This document shows, piece by piece, positions 50,653-59,922 of a DNA stretch of 64,000 nt. Within the stretch, counting starts at the first letter, position 1, and every line of letters starts with the position of its first letter. The position numbers were made by a program, and so were the translations under genes. Below the pieces are notes generated by a model. It saw only the letters and a program-made list of their open reading frames with translations, was not told the DNA's origin and ran no database searches. The stretch covers positions 41,557-105,556 of the forward strand of contig JAEZYD010000065.1 in assembly GCA_023419375.1 (NCBI GenBank), written 5' to 3'. The DNA is from Pseudomonadota bacterium (GTDB lineage Bacteria; Desulfobacterota; Desulfovibrionia; Desulfovibrionales; Desulfovibrionaceae).

Positions 50653-52893
50653 ATGTCAGATATCTCCAAGCCTCTCATATCATTTGCCGTTCTTGTTCTC
50701 CTATTTCTTGCCCCCGTTTTTTTTATTCATGATTATGCAAGCGATGTTACATCAAACATCTCTTCCACTACGCTTACACGCCTTGCCGAAGTGAACGCCC
50801 GCGCGGGCAACAATTTTTATCAGGCTGTGCGTAACAGCATGATGGAAATGAGCGGCATGAGCAAATATCTGGCGCAGCAGGAATACAGCGTCAGCAGAGA
50901 ATACGTGCTTGCCCTTGCCCCCCTGTTTTACGCCCATGGAGTGCGGCGTTTCAGCATTGTTGACGCTGAAGGCAAGGGTTTTGACGGCAGTGGGGCGCCG
51001 GCAGACTACAGCAGTGAACCGATTTTTATGCGCACCCGCCAGGGCCTGACCCATGTTGCCACCGCTGGCGGCACCACCAGCCCGCGTCTTCTGCTCACTG
51101 GTAATCCGCTGGTTGCCCACGGCAACGTACAGGCGGTTCTTATCAGCGAATTTCCGGCAGAAGCCATAGAAGGCAATATGGAAACGTGGGCGTTCAGCAA
51201 CAACACCTACAACATGGTTGTTGACGAATCAGGCCAGCCTCTGTTCTGGTCGCCGCCCCCCGGCAAGGCCATGGCTGACCTCTTTGCCTCGTTTACCGAG
51301 TGCGGGCTTCCCCCGAATGTAACGAACATATTGCGACAAAAATTTGCAGACGGCGCACAACAGTCCGTGACTTTTTTTGACAAGGGCACGGGCCTTTTCA
51401 TTGCCACAACTCCTGTTGAACGTTTTGGCTGGCGCATGGTCTCCTTTGTTCCGCAGCAAGCAGGCAATGCGGCCATTTCAAAACAGTCGCTCATTACCAA
51501 CGAGCTTGTCTGGCGGCTGGTGATTCTGGCTGGCATCATCCTCACATTCCTGCTGCTTGAGCGCAATTCCTCCCGCAAGCTGCGCCGGCAGCAGGAGGAT
51601 TACCGCTCCATCATCGCCAGCATGTCCGGCGGAGTGCTCAAGTTTTTCAGCCCTGACGGCACATTTCTTTTTGTCAGCCCCAATTATGTAAAAATGCTCG
51701 GCTTTACCGAGGCAGAATTTAAAAAAACATACGGCAACAGTTTCTCGGCCACAGTGTATGAACAAGACCGGGAATCCACGCTACGCACCATGCGCAAGCA
51801 GATGAAAAACAGCCAGCCCATAGATGTGGAATACCGTACCCGCACCAAGAACGGAGCATTGACCTGGCTGTACCACAAAGGGTCTGTGGTCAACATTGAA
51901 CACGGTCGATCATACATACAAAGTATTGTCTTTGACATTACCCGCAATAAAGAAGCGGCGCTCTCCAAACGCATATCCGATGAGCGTTACCAGTTTATTC
52001 TGGAACAGCATGATATCAACATCTTTGAGCAAAATCTGGTCAACGGCTATTTTTCCTGTTCGGCCCAATGGCTGCACACCTTTGGCGCTGTTTTTAATAT
52101 CCTCGAGAACGACCCGGCCATCCCGCTGTTTCCTGACGATCAGGAGCGCCTTGTGGCTTTTCAAAAAGAAGTGCGCCTTGCACCGCACCAGCATAAGTGC
52201 ACCCTGGAGGCGCGGTTGCGTGATGCCGAGGGGGAATACCGCTGGTTTCGCATTGAAGCTTCCAACATAGCCAATACCCAGGGCTCTCCTATCTATTCCA
52301 TTGGCATTATTACTGATATAGACAAGCAAAAATCTCTGGAGTTGCAATTGCGCACCCAGGCCACACGCGACGGCGGCACCGGCATGCGCAACAAAATGTC
52401 TACGGAGAAAGCCGTATCGCAATTTCTGGAAACGCACGAATCCCCCCTGCCGCAATTCTACGCCATGTTCATGGTTGATTTTGACAACTTCAAGGGCGTC
52501 AACGACCGCTTCGGCCATGCCATGGGCGACAAGGCCCTCTTTGACATGGCCCAGATCATCCGCCGCAATTTCCGTGGCGTGGATATTGTGGGACGCATTG
52601 GCGGCGATGAGTTTCTGGTTTTCTGTACGGAAAAGATGTCGCTGCTCAGGATACGCGAGCGTGCCCACATACTTGTGGAACAATTGCAGACCCAATGCTG
52701 CGACCAGCACTCATGCCTCACCCTGACCGCCAGCGTTGGCGTGGCGTGCAGCCCACGGGACGGCACGACCTATGCCGAACTATTCAATAAGGCAGACAAG
52801 GCCACCTATGCGGCAAAAAAACTGGGCAGAAACAGATGTGTTTTTTATAAGGAAATGACTGGCGATGTGCAGCAGGATGATCCTCAGCCCTAA
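50653..52893 (+). CDS. Diguanylate cyclase with periplasmic sensor and PAS domains
   Basis: 746 residues. Membrane helices at about 7-25 (LISFAVLVLLFLAPVFFI) and 288-306 (LVILAGIILTFLLLE) enclose a Cache-like periplasmic domain. Two PAS domains follow (about 315-430 and 435-560, the first with GGVLKFFSPDGTFLFV). The GGDEF domain ends the protein with an intact RIGGDEFLVF. The inhibitory site RGVD lies five residues before it, so product inhibition by cyclic di-GMP is likely. It makes cyclic di-GMP in response to a periplasmic signal. Its long leader is described in the preceding entry. Confidence 0.95.
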   Translation: MSDISKPLISFAVLVLLFLAPVFFIHDYASDVTSNISSTTLTRLAEVNARAGNNFYQAVRNSMMEMSGMSKYLAQQEYSVSREYVLALAPLFYAHGVRRFSIVDAEGKGFDGSGAPADYSSEPIFMRTRQGLTHVATAGGTTSPRLLLTGNPLVAHGNVQAVLISEFPAEAIEGNMETWAFSNNTYNMVVDESGQPLFWSPPPGKAMADLFASFTECGLPPNVTNILRQKFADGAQQSVTFFDKGTGLFIATTPVERFGWRMVSFVPQQAGNAAISKQSLITNELVWRLVILAGIILTFLLLERNSSRKLRRQQEDYRSIIASMSGGVLKFFSPDGTFLFVSPNYVKMLGFTEAEFKKTYGNSFSATVYEQDRESTLRTMRKQMKNSQPIDVEYRTRTKNGALTWLYHKGSVVNIEHGRSYIQSIVFDITRNKEAALSKRISDERYQFILEQHDINIFEQNLVNGYFSCSAQWLHTFGAVFNILENDPAIPLFPDDQERLVAFQKEVRLAPHQHKCTLEARLRDAEGEYRWFRIEASNIANTQGSPIYSIGIITDIDKQKSLELQLRTQATRDGGTGMRNKMSTEKAVSQFLETHESPLPQFYAMFMVDFDNFKGVNDRFGHAMGDKALFDMAQIIRRNFRGVDIVGRIGGDEFLVFCTEKMSLLRIRERAHILVEQLQTQCCDQHSCLTLTASVGVACSPRDGTTYAELFNKADKATYAAKKLGRNRCVFYKEMTGDVQQDDPQP

Positions 52894-52945
52894 CATCCCC
52901 GCCATCCTCGCGCGCCCCGCCGCCCCTCCTTGGCCCGCCTGATAA

Positions 52946-52985
52946 AAACTGCCGCGCCCCGTATTCAAACACGGAGCGCGGCAGA
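52946..52985 (-). terminator. Rho-independent terminator of the glycogen operon
   Basis: CTGCCGCGC and GCGCGGCAG arms, extended by CCGT/ACGG inside; the minus strand continues into five T. It lies about 35 bases past the last gene of the operon. Confidence 0.85.
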
Positions 52986-53020
52986 ACTACGCTTTCATCC
53001 CGCAAAGAGCGGTAAAACGC

Positions 53021-56000
53021 CTAGGCCCAGAGAATATTATCCGTTTCCAGCGGCGAAGCCTGCGCCGGATGCACGGGCATGATGCGCACACCATATCTGT
53101 AGTGGCCGCTGAACGAAGGGATGTAGCTTGCGGTATAGCGCATGCCGTCCTGTCCGTTTTCGCCTGCTCTTGGTTCAAGCCGCAATATTTCCGGCTTGTC
53201 GCGGAAGCTGCCGTTGATGAGCGCCTGCCCGATCACAAGCTGCACCAGTATTTCCTGCGGCTTCATTTCGCCCAGGTGCATACGCAGTTGCACACTCACC
53301 GGCTCACCACAGACCATGGTATTGTTTTCCACACCGCTGATGGTCAGTTCGTCCACCTTGACCGTGCCAAAGCGCGCGGGCAAATCACCCTGCCAGGCGG
53401 CAAGGGCACGGCAGGCCTCCCAGTTGTTGTCGCGCAGCATGTTGCGCCTGCGCGCCGCCCGCAGATAAAACTGCCGGATATAATCGTTGAGCATGCGGTT
53501 GCTGCTGTACATGGCCGTGAGGCTTTTGAGCGAACGCTTGGCCGTGGCAATCCATTCCAGGGGCAGGCCTTCTGCATTGCGCTCAAAATACAGGGGGACA
53601 ACAGCATTTTCCAGCAATGAATACAGGGCCTCGGCATCGGCGTAGTCATTCTGCTCGTTGCTGGGCAGTTCGGTGGAAACCACCGGGCCAATGGTCCAGC
53701 CGTTCTGTCGGTTGTAGCCCTCGCACCACCAGCCGTCAGAAATACTCAAGTTGATGCCGCCGTTGACGGGCAGTTTCATGCCGCTGGTGCCCGAGGCCTC
53801 GTGAGGCCTGCGCGGCGTGTTCAACCAGACATCGCAGCCCTGCGCCATGATGCGCGACACAGCCAGACTGTAGTTTTCCACAAAGAATATGCGCCCCAGA
53901 AAACGCTCGTCGCGGCACATGCGCAGCACTTCCTGAATCATGTTGATGCCCGCCTCGTCCGCTGGATGCGCCTTGCCCGAGAACACCAGCACCACAGGGC
54001 GGTTGGTATTGCTGAGTATGCGGGCCAGCCTGTCCGGGTCTGCAAAAATCAGCGTGGCGCGCTTGTAGGGGGCAAATCTGCGGGCAAAGCCAATGATGAG
54101 GGTATCGGGTTTGAGCATGGATTCCATGCGCTTGCGTTCATCCGATGACAGATGGAACTTCTGGATAAACTCCGGGATCCGGCGGCGCAGGTCGTCAAGC
54201 AGGGCTTCCTTCTGGTGCATGCGGGCCGCCCAGAATGCCTCGTCAGGGATCTGATCCACCTTGTCCCATACGCCGGAACCGGGAGGCGACTGCATCCAGC
54301 CAGAACCGAGATACTGGTGCAGCAGCTCATGCATCCAGCTGCCCACATAGGACGGCACGTGAATACCGTTGGTGACGTGCCCGATGGGCGTTTCCGCCAC
54401 AGGCAGGCTCTTCCAGAGATTGTTCCACATGTGGCGCGAAACAACGCCGTGCAGGCGGCTCACGCCGTTAGCCCAGCACGAATGCCGCAAAGCCAGCACC
54501 GTCATTTCAAAGGAATTGCTGTTGCCGCCCTCTATCTGCCCAAGCTGCACAAACTGTTGCCAGGACAAACCAAGGTTGGACGCGATTCCACTGAAATACC
54601 GTTCCATCAGTTCCAGAGAAAACGCTTCGTTGCCAGCTGGCACGGGCGTGTGGGTGGTAAACACCGTGTTGGAGCGCACCCGCACAGTTGCCTCGGTATA
54701 GTTCATGCCCGTGCTCAGGCATTCCTGGAGGCGTTCCATGGCCATAAAGGCCGAATGCCCTTCATTCATATGAAAAACGCTGGGCATTATGCGCATCGTG
54801 CGCAGCAGCCGCATGCCGCCCATGCCCAACAGCATTTCCTGCAGCAGGCGCACCTCGCGATTGGCCTCGTAGAGCTTGTCGGTAATGCGGCGGTCTTCGT
54901 CAGTGTTGCGGCGGGTGTCCGTATCCATGAGGTACAGGGTTATGCGCCCCACGGCCAGCTTCCACACCCTTGCAAACAGCAGACGGCCCGGCAGTTCAAG
55001 CTGCACATAGACCGGCTGGTTGTCCGCATCGTACACCATCGAAATGGGCATGAGGCCGAAGTTGTTGACGGGATACTGGGCAACCTGACGCCCATCGGCG
55101 TCTATATCCTGCCGGAAATACCCGTTTTTGTATAAAAGGCCCACACCCACCAGGGGGATAGCCATGTCCGAAGCAGACTTGAGATGGTCGCCAGAAAGAA
55201 CGCCCAGCCCGCCGGAATAAATGGGGATGGATTCGCTCAGGCCGTATTCTGTGGAAAAATAGGCAATGGGCGCTTCTGGCGTCACATCCGTGCTGAGCGA
55301 GCGGATGGGCTCGGCCATGTAGGCGTCAAACTTGGCGACGACTTCACGGTAAAGATTCATGTAGTCTTCGTTTTCCAGCAGATCGCGGAAGCGTTCCGGC
55401 TCGGCCTGCTCCAGCATCTTGAGAGGATTACGCCAGTTTTCCCAATGGGAGGGGCTCAGGGCCATGAACAGGGCCTTGGCCTTGTCGTGCCAGCACCACC
55501 ACACATTGCGGGCAATGTCGCGCAGGCGGGAAAGCTCCTCCGGCACCTCGGCAACAGCCATGATGGGCCGCAAAAAAGGCGTGGCGGAACACGAGGTGGA
55601 AAGCACCCGCGCCAGCGCCGCATGCCCGCAATCACAGTTAATCCGGGTGGAGGCCTTTTTGAAGGCTATTTCAAAAGCCCTGACGTAGTTTTCAAAAAAG
55701 AACTGCCACGATGATTTTTCCGCAAGCGCGCGTGCCTCCGCGCGCCATTTGGGCAAATCATCCACTGCGCAGGTGGCGGCGCGGATCAGATGCTCGTGCA
55801 GCACGGTGGCGCTTTGCTCAAAGTTCATGCCCCGGCGGGGCATGACGCACACGCCATTGGGTGCAGCGGCCCCCTCCTGCAATTGCGTGCGCGCCCACAT
55901 GCCAAAACCTGAAAGATCAGTGGTAAGGGTGGGCACGGCCCAGGCCGCGCTTTCCTGCGGCGTATACCCCCACGGCTCGTACCAGGAGGGGAAACACCCC

Positions 56001-57277
56001 ACATCGCAGGCCGACATGACTTCATCGTAGGGCATATTCAAAAAGCCGTCTTCTCCATTGAGCATGGCTGGCACAAAGATGACCTTGACCCTGTTCTCCG
56101 GCCTGTTGTTCAGGCCCAGCCTGCGGCAGGCATTGAGTATGGGGTCTTGCGGCGCATTCCAGGCGAAATGCGTGCAGATAAAGGGCAGGCCGTTATCGTT
56201 GGCCTCGGGGTCGCCTGAAACCGCAGCGGCATTAACCCCCGTATGCCCGCCCATGACAAGGCACAGGGCCAGAATGGAAGCGTCCGTGCCCGCAAGGCTC
56301 TGCTCCAGCTTGGCCAGGGCATCAAGAAAGATGTCCACGCCCTTGTTATGCATTTCATAGCGGCCGGAAATGGCGAAAATACGTGTATTGGCTGGCAGTT
56401 CGCAACGCAGGAACCGGTTGGAGGCTTCTACTATGCGCGCCCGGTGTTCCGCGGGCCGGGAGCGGTCTACGGAATAATCGGGGATAACTCGCATATCCAG
56501 ACCGTTGGTGGTGATGACATCGGGCTGCCGCCCCAGCAGCACCGTGGATTCCTCGCCGGTGATGGGGCTGACGGTGGTAAAAACGTCCGCCTCGCGCGCG
56601 CTGGCTGCCTCAAGCGACCACTTGGCCGTGATGTTCAGGGCTGCGGCCTCGTTGGCGGGATTGATGCTGCGCAGATTTGAATAGATATCCCGCCCTGTTC
56701 CAGCCATGGCCCGCCCGAGCATGGTGGCGTGTGTGGTGAACACCGTGCCTATGCCGGGAGACAGTTTTTTGAGCGAAAGCAGGCCCGCGCCGCACATCCA
56801 TTCGTGGAACAGGGCAACGCTGCGCCCCTCAAGGGGTTCCACACGGCTTTCATGAATGGCCTCAATAACCGCACTGCAAGCCGTGGCGAACATGACAGGT
56901 TCAATATAGTCCCACCCGCCGGAAAGTGAATCCACACCGTAATTTTTCCACAGATCGTACAAAAGCTGGTTACTGGAATACCGCTTGGAAAAATCCACCA
57001 GAATGGCCTTGGGACGACCGGGAATATTCCAGCGGCCCATGTGGCATTTGAGATCCTTTGTGGCAAATGCCAGACGGAGCGAATCCCAGATATTCTCGTC
57101 CGTTTCTTCAAAGCCAACATTTTCCGCCAGCGACGGGCCAAGGAGAAAATAGTCCTCGCCAAATTGCTCTACAGCCTGCAATGCCTTGCTGCTGACCACA
57201 GAGTAGATGCCCCCCACCTTGTTGCAGACTTCCCAACTGACCTCAAACAATGTGACGGCGCTGTTATCGAAATTCAT
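53021..57277 (-). CDS. Fused glycogen synthase (GT3) and alpha-glucan phosphorylase (GT35)
   Basis: 1418 residues. The first ~560 are a GT3-type glycogen synthase (VTLFEVSWEVCNKVGGIYSV, ALFHEWMCGAGLLSL, FPSWYEPWGYTPQESAAW). From about 575, VPEELSRLRDIARNVWWCWH marks the DUF3417 start of a short-type glucan phosphorylase, followed by HMNEGHSAFMAMER and EASGTSGMKLPVNGG with the PLP lysine near 1168. One half would extend glycogen, the other would release glucose-1-phosphate. GT3 enzymes otherwise are mainly eukaryotic. The gene lies 29 bases after the GH57 gene, the last in the operon, with a terminator behind it. Confidence 0.95.
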   Translation of the reverse strand: MNFDNSAVTLFEVSWEVCNKVGGIYSVVSSKALQAVEQFGEDYFLLGPSLAENVGFEETDENIWDSLRLAFATKDLKCHMGRWNIPGRPKAILVDFSKRYSSNQLLYDLWKNYGVDSLSGGWDYIEPVMFATACSAVIEAIHESRVEPLEGRSVALFHEWMCGAGLLSLKKLSPGIGTVFTTHATMLGRAMAGTGRDIYSNLRSINPANEAAALNITAKWSLEAASAREADVFTTVSPITGEESTVLLGRQPDVITTNGLDMRVIPDYSVDRSRPAEHRARIVEASNRFLRCELPANTRIFAISGRYEMHNKGVDIFLDALAKLEQSLAGTDASILALCLVMGGHTGVNAAAVSGDPEANDNGLPFICTHFAWNAPQDPILNACRRLGLNNRPENRVKVIFVPAMLNGEDGFLNMPYDEVMSACDVGCFPSWYEPWGYTPQESAAWAVPTLTTDLSGFGMWARTQLQEGAAAPNGVCVMPRRGMNFEQSATVLHEHLIRAATCAVDDLPKWRAEARALAEKSSWQFFFENYVRAFEIAFKKASTRINCDCGHAALARVLSTSCSATPFLRPIMAVAEVPEELSRLRDIARNVWWCWHDKAKALFMALSPSHWENWRNPLKMLEQAEPERFRDLLENEDYMNLYREVVAKFDAYMAEPIRSLSTDVTPEAPIAYFSTEYGLSESIPIYSGGLGVLSGDHLKSASDMAIPLVGVGLLYKNGYFRQDIDADGRQVAQYPVNNFGLMPISMVYDADNQPVYVQLELPGRLLFARVWKLAVGRITLYLMDTDTRRNTDEDRRITDKLYEANREVRLLQEMLLGMGGMRLLRTMRIMPSVFHMNEGHSAFMAMERLQECLSTGMNYTEATVRVRSNTVFTTHTPVPAGNEAFSLELMERYFSGIASNLGLSWQQFVQLGQIEGGNSNSFEMTVLALRHSCWANGVSRLHGVVSRHMWNNLWKSLPVAETPIGHVTNGIHVPSYVGSWMHELLHQYLGSGWMQSPPGSGVWDKVDQIPDEAFWAARMHQKEALLDDLRRRIPEFIQKFHLSSDERKRMESMLKPDTLIIGFARRFAPYKRATLIFADPDRLARILSNTNRPVVLVFSGKAHPADEAGINMIQEVLRMCRDERFLGRIFFVENYSLAVSRIMAQGCDVWLNTPRRPHEASGTSGMKLPVNGGINLSISDGWWCEGYNRQNGWTIGPVVSTELPSNEQNDYADAEALYSLLENAVVPLYFERNAEGLPLEWIATAKRSLKSLTAMYSSNRMLNDYIRQFYLRAARRRNMLRDNNWEACRALAAWQGDLPARFGTVKVDELTISGVENNTMVCGEPVSVQLRMHLGEMKPQEILVQLVIGQALINGSFRDKPEILRLEPRAGENGQDGMRYTASYIPSFSGHYRYGVRIMPVHPAQASPLETDNILWA

Positions 57278-57306
57278 GATTTCTCCTTATGGAAAGGCCG
57301 ATTGGC

Positions 57307-58563
57307 TTAAACGGACGCATCAGTGCCGGAACGGACAGTGCTTTTGCGTGCCCTGCGGGGCTTGTGCTCTTTACCTGCCAGCTCTGCGGCTTCAAGACGC
57401 AGCTCAAAATCTGCCAGTACGTTCATATAGGTGATGTAAGCGTCATAGGGACTGTCAAAGGGGCTGGGCCTGTCCTGCCGCGGGCCGGCAAACCACTTGG
57501 TGGACATGTGCCGGAAATGGTCGGCTGTTTGCAGGCGCTCATAGTCGTGCAGCAGCATCTTGTCGCCGCTGGCGTTCACGCGGGCGGCAAGGCTGTAAAG
57601 CGTATGGATGGCGTCTTTCTGCATGTCGTTGCCGAGCCACGAGGTCAGGTCGTGGCCGCTTTCTTCCCACGACACGAACTGGGGCACGTCCACCTCTCCG
57701 GCTGGAGCGCGCTTTCCGGCAATGGAGCCGGGCGTGGCAAAACTGAAGCGGCTGTCGCGCAGCAAGGCCTCGGGCAGGGCCGACATAAAATCGAAGATAC
57801 CCGAATCCTGCCCATGACGCAGGCCGAATATATGAAAGTCATTGTAAATATTGATCACATCCGCTTTGTCGCCCAGGCTGTGGCACCACGAGGCGAACTT
57901 GTCGGCAGTGAGTGGCCAGTCGCTCCAGCCCCTGTCGCCAAAGCGCAGACCCATGTCGTCAGAAAGGGCCGTATTGCGCAGCAAAAGATTCATCTTTGGG
58001 CCGGAAACCGGGCGGTACACCCAGTTGGGGCTGCGCCAGCCAAGCACCGGATCCGCACCCTCGGCCAACGCTGTCTTAAAACCGTGCTGCTGCAAGGCCG
58101 CGGCAAGGTCATTGTTGAACACGCATTCCGTATGCATGAAAGTTGTGGGCTTTTTGCCAAACAGTTTTTTGATGCGCGCGCTCTGCGTCTTGACCTGTCT
58201 GTCAAATTCCTCGCGGGAATACAGAAAGGCCAGCGAATGCGCCGAAGTTTCGGCGACAAATTCCACGCAGCCCGTAGCCGCGAGGGCGCACAGGCTTTCT
58301 GTCACCTCAGGGGCGTACTGCTCAAAAAGATCCAGAGCGGTGCCCGAAACGCACAGCGACACCGCAAACGCGCCCTCATGGCGGCGCACAAGCCTGAGCA
58401 GCATTTCTGCGGCTGGCAGATAGCACAGACGCGCCGCGCGCAGCATGGTTTCGCAGTTGCGGTCATCGTCTTCATAAACGGAGCTCTGCCCCATATCGAA
58501 AACCGTGTAGCGGCGGAACTGGTAGGGCTCATGTATATTGAAACACAGGCATAGCGCAGGCAT
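57307..58563 (-). CDS. Glycoside hydrolase family 57 (alpha-amylase-like)
   Basis: 418 residues. The family starts with FNIHEPYQ (residues 8-15). FMHTECVFNNDLAAAL carries the nucleophile Glu region, and VINIYNDFHIFGLRHG the acid/base Asp region, though it is less standard. A C-terminal Lys/Arg-rich tail (KEHKPRRARKST) ends the protein. It hydrolyses or rearranges alpha-1,4-glucan in the cytoplasm. Its start overlaps the stop of the upstream glycosyltransferase by one base, so the two are translationally coupled. Confidence 0.92.
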   Translation of the reverse strand: MPALCLCFNIHEPYQFRRYTVFDMGQSSVYEDDDRNCETMLRAARLCYLPAAEMLLRLVRRHEGAFAVSLCVSGTALDLFEQYAPEVTESLCALAATGCVEFVAETSAHSLAFLYSREEFDRQVKTQSARIKKLFGKKPTTFMHTECVFNNDLAAALQQHGFKTALAEGADPVLGWRSPNWVYRPVSGPKMNLLLRNTALSDDMGLRFGDRGWSDWPLTADKFASWCHSLGDKADVINIYNDFHIFGLRHGQDSGIFDFMSALPEALLRDSRFSFATPGSIAGKRAPAGEVDVPQFVSWEESGHDLTSWLGNDMQKDAIHTLYSLAARVNASGDKMLLHDYERLQTADHFRHMSTKWFAGPRQDRPSPFDSPYDAYITYMNVLADFELRLEAAELAGKEHKPRRARKSTVRSGTDASV

Positions 58564-59912
58564 CAGCGACCTCCAAGGACATCCCGGTAAATGGTCAGCA
58601 ATTGGTCAGCGGCATTTTCCCATCGGATGGATTTCATTTCTTCGCGGCAGTTCCTCACCAGTTCAGCGGCAAGGCAGGGATAACGCAGCACAGCGCATAT
58701 TTTGTCGGCCATATCGCGTGTATCCCAAAAATCGGCCTTGAGCGCGTGTTCCAGCACTTCTGAAACGCCCGACTGACGCGAAAGCAGCACGGGCACATCG
58801 TAAAGCATGGCCTCCAGCGGCGTTATGCCGAAAGGCTCGGAAACTGAAGGCATGACGTAAAGATCACTGAGGGCGAACATGCGGTCCACATCCTCGCCGC
58901 GCAAAAATCCGGCAAAATGGAAGCGGCGTCCCATGCGCAACTGCCCTGCCCTGCGGATCAACGCTGGCAGCATGTCGCCGCTGCCAGCCATGAAAAAGCG
59001 GACATTGGGAATTTTTTGCAGCACAAGGCGGGCCGCTTCCATGAAGTATTCCGGCCCTTTCTGGAATGTCACGCGGCCAAGGAACAACACGCGCTTTTCA
59101 TGCCGAATACGTTGCGGCACAAGATAACAACGCCCGACCTCGTGCCGCGCAACGGCATTGTGCACTACCACCACCTTTTCGGGCGCTACGCCATAGCGTT
59201 CAATGACTGTTTTGCGGGTCAGGCGGCTTACGGCCACCACCACATCGGCGGCGTTCAGCCCGGCGCGTTCTATGCCCGCCACCTGTTCGTTGATGTTCAG
59301 GCCGCTCCGGTCGTATTCCGTGGCGTGGATATGCGCCACCAGTGGTTTGCCGGTCAGCGCCCTGGCCATCATGCCCGCGGGATAGGTCATCCAGTCGTGC
59401 ACGTGGATGACGTCAAACTGCTCCTGCATGGCAATGGCACCGGCCAGACGGCTGTAACGCTGCACCTCGGCCATGAGGTCAGGCCCATAACCGCCGTGCA
59501 GTTCAAACGTGATCTCACCTTTGCAGGCCGCATGGCCCGCATGCGGCGCAAAAGCGCGCGTACTGGCGGCATTGCCAGGCTCATGCCGCAGATTTTCCAG
59601 CGCTTCGGCATAGCCTTGCGGCGTGAGGTAAGGAACAAGCGGGCTTTCCACCGGCAGGCAACGGATGCTGCTGGCCCAGAGTTCATGCCCGGCCTGCGCC
59701 ATGCTCTCCGCAAGATGGGGCGCAACCGGAGTGCCCGAGGCCCCCCGCAGACGCAAAAAGCTGTTCTGCCCGCTGCCGCCTTCCACGCGGGGCAGTACAA
59801 AGATGATCTCCGCCCCTTTTTTCGCCAGAGCCTGCGTCATGCCAAAGCATGCCGTTCCCAGGCCGCCACTGATATGGGGCGGAAATTCCCAGCCAAACAT
59901 AAGCACTCGCAT
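58563..59912 (-). CDS. GT4 glycosyltransferase, glycogen/maltodextrin-related
   Basis: 449 residues. MRVLMFGWEFPPHISGGLGT starts a GT-B fold with the Gly-rich loop. IHVHDWMTYPAGMMAR and VHNAV are typical, and VMPSVSEPFGITPLEAMLYD contains the nucleotide-sugar Glu. It probably transfers glucose to an alpha-glucan; starch-synthase-like (GT5) relatives share this start. The ATG at 59912 has AAGGG eight bases before it; a GTG at 59933 has no ribosome site. It begins 11 bases past the debranching-enzyme stop. Confidence 0.92.
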   Translation of the reverse strand: MRVLMFGWEFPPHISGGLGTACFGMTQALAKKGAEIIFVLPRVEGGSGQNSFLRLRGASGTPVAPHLAESMAQAGHELWASSIRCLPVESPLVPYLTPQGYAEALENLRHEPGNAASTRAFAPHAGHAACKGEITFELHGGYGPDLMAEVQRYSRLAGAIAMQEQFDVIHVHDWMTYPAGMMARALTGKPLVAHIHATEYDRSGLNINEQVAGIERAGLNAADVVVAVSRLTRKTVIERYGVAPEKVVVVHNAVARHEVGRCYLVPQRIRHEKRVLFLGRVTFQKGPEYFMEAARLVLQKIPNVRFFMAGSGDMLPALIRRAGQLRMGRRFHFAGFLRGEDVDRMFALSDLYVMPSVSEPFGITPLEAMLYDVPVLLSRQSGVSEVLEHALKADFWDTRDMADKICAVLRYPCLAAELVRNCREEMKSIRWENAADQLLTIYRDVLGGR

Positions 59913-59922
59913 GGCCAAACCC

